From Pirellulaceae bacterium (lineage in GTDB: Bacteria > Planctomycetota > Planctomycetia > Pirellulales > Pirellulaceae), in NCBI GenBank assembly GCA_013002105.1, contig JABDKS010000880.1, forward strand, positions 1 to 9,885: a DNA stretch of 9,885 bases, in the 5' to 3' direction. The notes beneath the pieces were generated by a model, which saw only the letters and a list, made by a program, of their open reading frames with translations, was not told the DNA's origin and ran no database searches. Shown here piece after piece: positions 1-4,186 of the stretch (position 1 is the first letter of the stretch; every line of letters begins with the position of its first letter). The translations under genes and the position numbers were made by a program.

Positions 1-135
1 GTCTTTGGGCTCACCATCCTTGGGTTCACCGTCTTTGGATTCACCGTCTTTTTTATCTCCGTCCTTCTTGTCACCATCCTCCTTCTCTCCGTCCTTCTTC
101 TCTCCGTCCTTCTTCTCTCCGTCCTTCTTGTCACC
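1..135 (-). repeat. 15-bp tandem repeat coding for DGxxK units
   Basis: Nine consecutive 15-bp units fill 1-135, followed by degenerate units to about 180. On the plus strand a typical unit is gtccttcttctctcc; units at 91-105 and 106-120 are identical. Because the period is a multiple of three, copy-number changes keep the frame and only lengthen or shorten the Asp/Lys-rich tail of the secreted protein. The array probably continues beyond the left edge. Confidence 0.85.
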
Positions 136-735
136 GTCGCTTTCGGACGGGTCGCCGTCTTTGGGATCGCCATCGTTTTCATCGCCAATTTGATCCTTCA
201 CTTCCTTGCTACGATCGGCGATCGACTTCTGTTCCTGTTGGACCTCCTTCAAATCCGCGCCGTTTTCCGTCCGTGCCCGAGTGCTTCTTTGTGCACCTTC
301 GATTCTCTTCAGATCCTTGATCATGTTGGCGATCCGGTTCTTTTCGTCTCGAATCCGCTTAGAACGATCCTCGCTCATCAGCAGTTTCAAAATCGCTTCC
401 AGATCTTTGGCTGCGGAGCCTTGGTTGTCGACCGCGTCTTGAAATTTCTCCGAGCGCAGCGACTCGGAAGCGTTACGGAGCTTTTCTAAAACGAACTTAT
501 CACGCGATTGGCGTGCGGCCCGTCGCAACAATGCGGACCGCTCGGGGTTCTCGGCCGATTCGACATCGGCCAAACGCAATAAGAGTTCTTCGAGCCGTTG
601 GTAACGATTGGCAACCGCCGACTGTTTTTGCACCAACGTCGCATCTTCGGCTGCCGTCGACCGAATGGGACGGACCGCTGGTACCAACAAAAGCACCACG
701 ATGATGGCGAAGCGATAAGAGGAAGCCGTGTTCAT
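1..735 (-). CDS. Secreted coiled-coil protein with Asp-Gly-Lys repeat tail (3' end cut off)
   Basis: The minus frame is open from an ATG at 735 to the window edge, giving 245 residues with no stop, so the C-terminus is missing. Residues 1-29 look like a signal peptide: Arg8, then the hydrophobic stretch FAIIVVLLLVPAV, then a likely cleavage after STAA. Residues 30-175 are charged and helical with heptad-like Leu/Ile spacing (for example LEAILKLLMSEDRSKRIRDE), as in coiled coils. From about residue 185 the chain becomes hydrophilic and repetitive, with 5-residue units such as DGEKK, DGDKK and DGEPK. Other ATGs nearby (740, 746, 755) are out of frame. A GGAA lies shortly upstream of the chosen ATG, a weak ribosome binding site. 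It is the last visible gene of the cluster, separated from 1685-3898 by the nuclease cassette. The product is probably exported and may interact with the coiled-coil tail of that protein. I recognise no catalytic domain. Confidence 0.8.
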   Translation of the reverse strand, partial: MNTASSYRFAIIVVLLLVPAVRPIRSTAAEDATLVQKQSAVANRYQRLEELLLRLADVESAENPERSALLRRAARQSRDKFVLEKLRNASESLRSEKFQDAVDNQGSAAKDLEAILKLLMSEDRSKRIRDEKNRIANMIKDLKRIEGAQRSTRARTENGADLKEVQQEQKSIADRSKEVKDQIGDENDGDPKDGDPSESDGDKKDGEKKDGEKKDGEKEDGDKKDGDKKDGESKDGEPKDGEPKD

Positions 736-829
736 TTCATTTCCATTGTGTTCATTCGTTTCAACTAGCGTCGGACGATCGGTTTCCACGGTGATAGGTG
801 GACCCACTCTGGACCTGAAAGCCCGCCTC

Positions 830-947
830 TGGGCTGATGAATTAAATGAGCCTTGATGCGTAAGCGATCGGGCATTGCGCCTGACCCGGCGTCTGACGGC
901 CCACGGCTCACCGTCGTGCTTTGCAAATGGGTTAATTCATCATCCCA
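830..947. repeat. Folded non-coding repeat-like element with 16-bp inverted ends
   Basis: TGGGCTGATGAATTAA at 830-845 is mirrored by the reverse complement at 932-947, with 15 of 16 bases matching. The enclosed stretch contains a further small hairpin (gacgg...ccgtc), and another (agccc...gggct, 820-824 with 831-835) sits on the left end. No convincing gene occupies it: the two small open frames crossing it (765-986 minus, 853-1107 plus) have no recognisable protein character. It looks like a dispersed intergenic repeat or a structured RNA segment in the leader of the 735 gene. Whether it recurs elsewhere in the genome cannot be seen here. Confidence 0.45.
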
Positions 948-955
948 ACCCGACG

Positions 956-1035
956 ACTCTCCCCGAGGGCATTGGTGTCTACACATCTTTCACCTCCCCT
1001 TCGGGGAGGTCGGACGCCGTAGCGGCCGGGTGGGG
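956..1035. repeat. Left arm of long imperfect inverted repeat
   Basis: This arm pairs with 1481-1575. A 21-bp block (965-985) is identical to the complement of 1546-1566. The inner 45 bp (991-1035) match the complement of 1481-1525 at 41 positions. The difference in length comes mainly from a 16-bp segment present only in the right arm. The arm contains the palindrome acctccccttcggggaggt (992-1010): an 8-bp stem with a 3-base loop. The stop codon and last ~20 codons of the DUF559 gene lie inside this arm. Confidence 0.85.
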
Positions 1036-1458
1036 CAAAGCCTGAGATTCGTTTGGATCATTGTCACTCATCAAGCCACTGCGATTCTCCGTGCGTTTGC
1101 GATGTGAAAATGGAATATCTCCATGGGATGCAATCGCTTTCAAGATGGACTCGACATCTTGCAGCACATCATCGTTTGTAAACCGAACTACCGTCCAACC
1201 TTGGCGAGTGAGGTATTGTTGACGCTGCAGATCCTTGTCCTGTACCGAATCATGGTATGCGCCATCCAATTCCACGATAAGTCGTCTTGATACACACGCA
1301 AAGTCGACAAAGAACGGACCAATCGGATGCTGTCGACGAAACTTCATCTTGCAAAGCTGCTTGCCTCGAAGCAGGCTCCAAAGCAGGCCTTCCGCCGCTG
1401 TCTGTGTTGCACGCAGTGATTTGGCTCGCTGAGTCTGCTTTGACGTTTGTCTGTGCAT
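979..1458 (-). CDS. DUF559 domain protein, Vsr-like endonuclease fold
   Basis: The product has 159 residues starting at ATG 1458. Residues 11-109 match the DUF559 pattern known from small endonuclease-like proteins related to Vsr mismatch nicking enzymes and restriction-like folds. The order of motifs is an N-terminal helix with AEGLLWSLLRGKQL (22-35), the core FRRQHPIGPFFVDFAC (40-55) with Asp52, the strand LIVELDGAYHD (60-70) with Glu63, Asp65 and His69, then GWTVVRF (87-93) and a final helix. The likely acidic catalytic residues are therefore all present, and the domain looks intact. Residues ~115-159 are a polar extension, and the last ~20 residues (PHPAATASDLPEGEVKDV region) are encoded by the left inverted-repeat arm. 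The frame is open further upstream to 1710, but the domain begins after Met1458. No good ribosome binding site precedes it. The biological role of DUF559 proteins is largely unknown; DNA cleavage or repair is the family-level expectation. Confidence 0.88.
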   Translation of the reverse strand: MHRQTSKQTQRAKSLRATQTAAEGLLWSLLRGKQLCKMKFRRQHPIGPFFVDFACVSRRLIVELDGAYHDSVQDKDLQRQQYLTRQGWTVVRFTNDDVLQDVESILKAIASHGDIPFSHRKRTENRSGLMSDNDPNESQALPHPAATASDLPEGEVKDV

Positions 1459-1480
1459 GGTCTTAACACCGTTGATGTGT

Positions 1481-1575
1481 CCCCACCCGGCCGCTACCGC
1501 GTCCGACCTCCCCTTCGGGGAGGTGAAGATTGTACCTGCCAAACTTGTGTAGACACCAATGCCCTCTGCGAGAGT
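1481..1575. repeat. Right arm of long imperfect inverted repeat
   Basis: Inverted partner of 956-1035, ending 22 bp upstream of the DUF559 start codon. It contains the same palindrome acctccccttcggggaggt (1506-1524). Its 3-base loop reads TTC on the plus strand in both arms, so the palindrome core is in direct orientation although everything around it is inverted. A 16-bp stretch at 1530-1545 has no counterpart in the left arm. The outermost bases (agagt, 1571-1575) still match the left end. Confidence 0.85.
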
Positions 1576-1684
1576 GAATGTTGGCGACGGTGCTTTTTCT
1601 TTGGAATTCACAACGTAAAACAGATGTTGATTGTCGAAAAGTGCAACTTCAAAATGCCTGGGCGGGGTGAAAGCAACGCGGTTC

Positions 1685-3898
1685 TTAGTTCTCGAACATT
1701 TCCAACACACGCCGTTTGCGTTCTGCTTTTGTCTCTTCGCTCAATTCATCCAAGTCGTCAATCAGGCCGCGGAAGATATCGAGAATCTCATTGTAGCTCT
1801 CTAAATCTAACATTTTGTCCAGTACTGCCGTCAATTGAAGCAAGACATCCTCGGCGGTTTGGACTGCTTGGGCCGTTTTTTGTGCGGCTTCGGCGGGTTC
1901 GGCAACCGATTTCTCGACCTCTCCTATTTGATCGATCAAACGCTGCAAAGGTTCCGAGACAATTTTTTTCAGTGGATCACGGACGCCGGTGCCGATTCGT
2001 TCGCGACGGTCGGCCGAATCGACTCGATTGTTGACCATTTCCTGCAGCATGTCGTCCAGCGACGCCGCGATTCCCGACAGCTCTTCGGACGTCTTGCTTG
2101 CTTGCAGTCCATTTTGTTGAACACGCAAACGTCGTACTTGTTGCTGCCGCGTTTTTTCGCGTTCGCTCTCGGCTTCTTCGGTCGACTCAAAACCGCGTCG
2201 CCGTAGCTGATCCAGACTGTCCCGCAGCGTGCGTGTTTCGTCGATCGTTTGTTCCAGCCGAGCACGCATCCCCAGTTCGCGGCGTTCCAATAGCGCAAGC
2301 AGAGCTTCGGGCGTGACGACCTGCAATCGAAACACTTCGCTGCGAGTCACGTGTGGAGATTTCAGGTCGTATCGGTCATTGGCTTCGGCAAAGACGTTGA
2401 TCGCGTCACCGGGAACGATTTCGTCCAATTCGCCGTCGGCAACTAAATCCCGCAGATCCAATACCGTGTCTGCCTTGCCCTCACGATCAAACGCCGGTTG
2501 CTTCGTCGCCGTCAAAGTACTTTCGTCTTCCGTCGACGGTGCGACGGTGACGCGCAGCGCGTCGACTCCGTAATCATCAGTGACGACCGACTCGACCGGC
2601 AACTTGGCGATCGCTGTCACAGCGGTACCGACGCCGCGCAGCCGCAGTTCTAATTCGGGCGGTTCGTCCAAGACGACACCCATGAAATATCGATAGGGTG
2701 CTTGAGCGGAAATTCCGTCTCTGTCCATCGGCACGATTCGTACGGTCGTGGCCGCACTGAATTGGTCCAACGTCATCCGCAACTGACGCCGGTCGTCTGA
2801 ATAGTCAATCTGTGTCGGTGGGACTTCGCCCGCATCGGTTTTCAGCATCACGTCGACGTCGCCCAGCGGAACACTGCTGGTGGCGACCAGCGTGACGTCA
2901 CTCCCTTCGCTTAACCGCAATCCCGCCTGATACTGCGTCTGCAAATCGATTTCGCCACTGCCGTCGTTGCGCAGATAATCGGGATATCGAACCTGGACGT
3001 TCATTTCGGTGATGGCCGGTGGCTGGATGGCTTCCACACGATAACCGTCCAGTCGATCATCCAAACCGTGCACGCTGAACGTGAACGACTCACCGAGACT
3101 GCTCAGCGGCGGTCCTTCGAGCACAAACGATTGGTAGCCATCGATGATCCGCCCCACACGTCGCATGTTCGATTGACCGCGCGTTCCATCATCGCCGCGG
3201 TAGTAAACCGTACAAACGACCGGAACTTCGGCCTCGTCGGCTCGGGCACGAATCCGCAACGTCGCACTGCTGCCGCGCGGCAGTCGCAAGGCTCCGTCTT
3301 GAAATTTCAACAGTTGCGGTTCGTTGGTTTGTTCTTCCGATGCGGACACGATCGGCAGTTCGATACCCACCATCTCCAGATCGGCGCGTCGCGGCCAAGG
3401 ATCATTGCTGAGCAGCGTTAGCCGACCGGTTGCTCGGCCAAACGCGCTGGGACTGACGATTGCAAACACGATCATCAACAGCGCCAGCGGGACCACGACA
3501 ACGGCTTTGCGGACGAGTGGTTCCCAACGAAAAACTCGATTCGGATCGACCTGGTCAACCGCCGCAGCGGCCTGGATGTGGACTCGTTTGAGCAGTTCCG
3601 GTGAATGGGAATCGCCACTGCGGCCGGGTTCGTTCAGCTGAACTGCCGTGACGAGCCGGCCGCCCAACTGTGGATGATGGCGTTCGACCAGCAGCGCCAA
3701 ACTGTCATCGGGCAAGGGACGTTGCAGTCTGCCGATCAGCATCTTGGCAACAATGCCAAGAATCAAGATGGCAACGACCAACAACAGTATTCCACGGGCC
3801 AGCAATGGCATCTCGGTGCCGCCCAACAAAACCGGCAAGTAATCCATCGCCAAACCGGCCCAAAACGCAATCAGAGCGACCGCCAAAATCGCGAGCAC
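1685..3898 (-). CDS. Membrane protein with extracytoplasmic domains and C-terminal coiled coil (DUF4175-like)
   Basis: From the first standard start, GTG 3898, the product has 737 residues. Three hydrophobic segments lie at about 1-18, 32-54 and 131-150. A long beta-rich extracytoplasmic region follows (about 160-525), with immunoglobulin-like features such as VRYPDYLR (303-310) and VVTDDYGVDALRV (438-450). Residues ~530-735 are charged and helical, typical of coiled coil (ALLERRELGMRARLEQTIDE). The overall plan resembles the large DUF4175-like proteins that sit in MoxR/VWA clusters of planctomycetes; that link is from memory of the families. The frame stays open upstream to 4027 and reads sensibly (RQRVKRYVVWDS just before the GTG), so the true start is probably upstream at a non-standard codon such as CTG 3988 or 3970. 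No ribosome binding site precedes the GTG. Likely role: structural or assembly subunit of the envelope complex. Confidence 0.85.
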   Translation of the reverse strand: MLAILAVALIAFWAGLAMDYLPVLLGGTEMPLLARGILLLVVAILILGIVAKMLIGRLQRPLPDDSLALLVERHHPQLGGRLVTAVQLNEPGRSGDSHSPELLKRVHIQAAAAVDQVDPNRVFRWEPLVRKAVVVVPLALLMIVFAIVSPSAFGRATGRLTLLSNDPWPRRADLEMVGIELPIVSASEEQTNEPQLLKFQDGALRLPRGSSATLRIRARADEAEVPVVCTVYYRGDDGTRGQSNMRRVGRIIDGYQSFVLEGPPLSSLGESFTFSVHGLDDRLDGYRVEAIQPPAITEMNVQVRYPDYLRNDGSGEIDLQTQYQAGLRLSEGSDVTLVATSSVPLGDVDVMLKTDAGEVPPTQIDYSDDRRQLRMTLDQFSAATTVRIVPMDRDGISAQAPYRYFMGVVLDEPPELELRLRGVGTAVTAIAKLPVESVVTDDYGVDALRVTVAPSTEDESTLTATKQPAFDREGKADTVLDLRDLVADGELDEIVPGDAINVFAEANDRYDLKSPHVTRSEVFRLQVVTPEALLALLERRELGMRARLEQTIDETRTLRDSLDQLRRRGFESTEEAESEREKTRQQQVRRLRVQQNGLQASKTSEELSGIAASLDDMLQEMVNNRVDSADRRERIGTGVRDPLKKIVSEPLQRLIDQIGEVEKSVAEPAEAAQKTAQAVQTAEDVLLQLTAVLDKMLDLESYNEILDIFRGLIDDLDELSEETKAERKRRVLEMFEN

Positions 3899-4049
3899 CG
3901 AATCCCAAACGACGTACCGCTTGACCCGCTGTCGGAGCGAACCGAGCAGTGTCGAAAGTTGCGGGTCCAGATAGGTGTTGGATTTCAGTGGACTGGCCTG
4001 TTGGCTCGAAGGGGTGCTGAAGCGATTTTATGGTTGCTGTGAGTTTACC

Positions 4050-4101
4050 GTAGGCCAGGACCTGTCCTGGCGCGACTTTGCCAGGACAGGTCCTGGCCTA
4101 C
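4050..4101. repeat. Perfect 22-bp inverted repeat with nested palindromes
   Basis: 4050-4071 is exactly complementary in reverse to 4080-4101, leaving an 8-base loop. Each arm also contains the near-complete palindrome CCAGGAC-CT-GTCCTGG, so each can fold alone as well as with its partner. It lies between the 4187-6946 gene and the next gene downstream. Neither side carries a T-run, so it does not look like a standard intrinsic terminator, though such a stem could slow transcription or protect mRNA ends. The shape fits a REP-type dispersed palindromic element. The AT-rich stretch just right of it (about 4105-4130) could hold a promoter, but I see no convincing -35/-10 pair. Confidence 0.85.
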
Positions 4102-4186
4102 AAGAAATCTCGCATAGAAAATAAAACTTCGTGTGAGTGAACGGACTGTTGCTTGTGTCTCGTCTATCTGATCTGCGATCCTGTTG

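Larger units (their letters stand above)
956..1575. mobile_element. Putative nuclease cassette: DUF559 gene bounded by inverted repeats
   Basis: A single DUF559 endonuclease gene is framed by imperfect inverted repeats of about 80 bp (956-1035) and 95 bp (1481-1575). The unit interrupts an otherwise collinear minus-strand cluster between the coiled-coil membrane protein and the secreted coiled-coil protein, adding about 620 bp to the gap. I see no transposase, and no clear target-site duplication directly outside the arms, so it is not a classical insertion sequence. It could be a non-autonomous element moved in trans, or a nuclease gene that spreads together with a dispersed repeat family. 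The boundaries are those of the detectable repeat and may not be the true element ends. Confidence 0.4.

Noticed and set aside
1..185. CRISPR-like array
   Set aside because: The units are directly abutting 15-bp repeats without unique spacers and lie in frame within a coding sequence.
765..1107. Small open frames at 765-986 (minus) and 853-1107 (plus)
   Set aside because: They cross the repeat-like element and the left arm, overlap each other, and have no protein-like features.
956..1575. Classical insertion sequence
   Set aside because: No transposase is encoded between the arms and no direct target duplication was found immediately outside them; kept only as a putative non-autonomous cassette.
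1447..2034. 195-residue open frame on the plus strand
   Set aside because: It runs antisense across the right repeat arm and the 3' end of the coiled-coil membrane gene, is rich in Arg/Ser/Cys, and shows no recognisable motif.
4050..4101. Intrinsic transcription terminator
   Set aside because: The stem is strong, but neither strand has a T-run directly after it, so a standard Rho-independent terminator is not supported.
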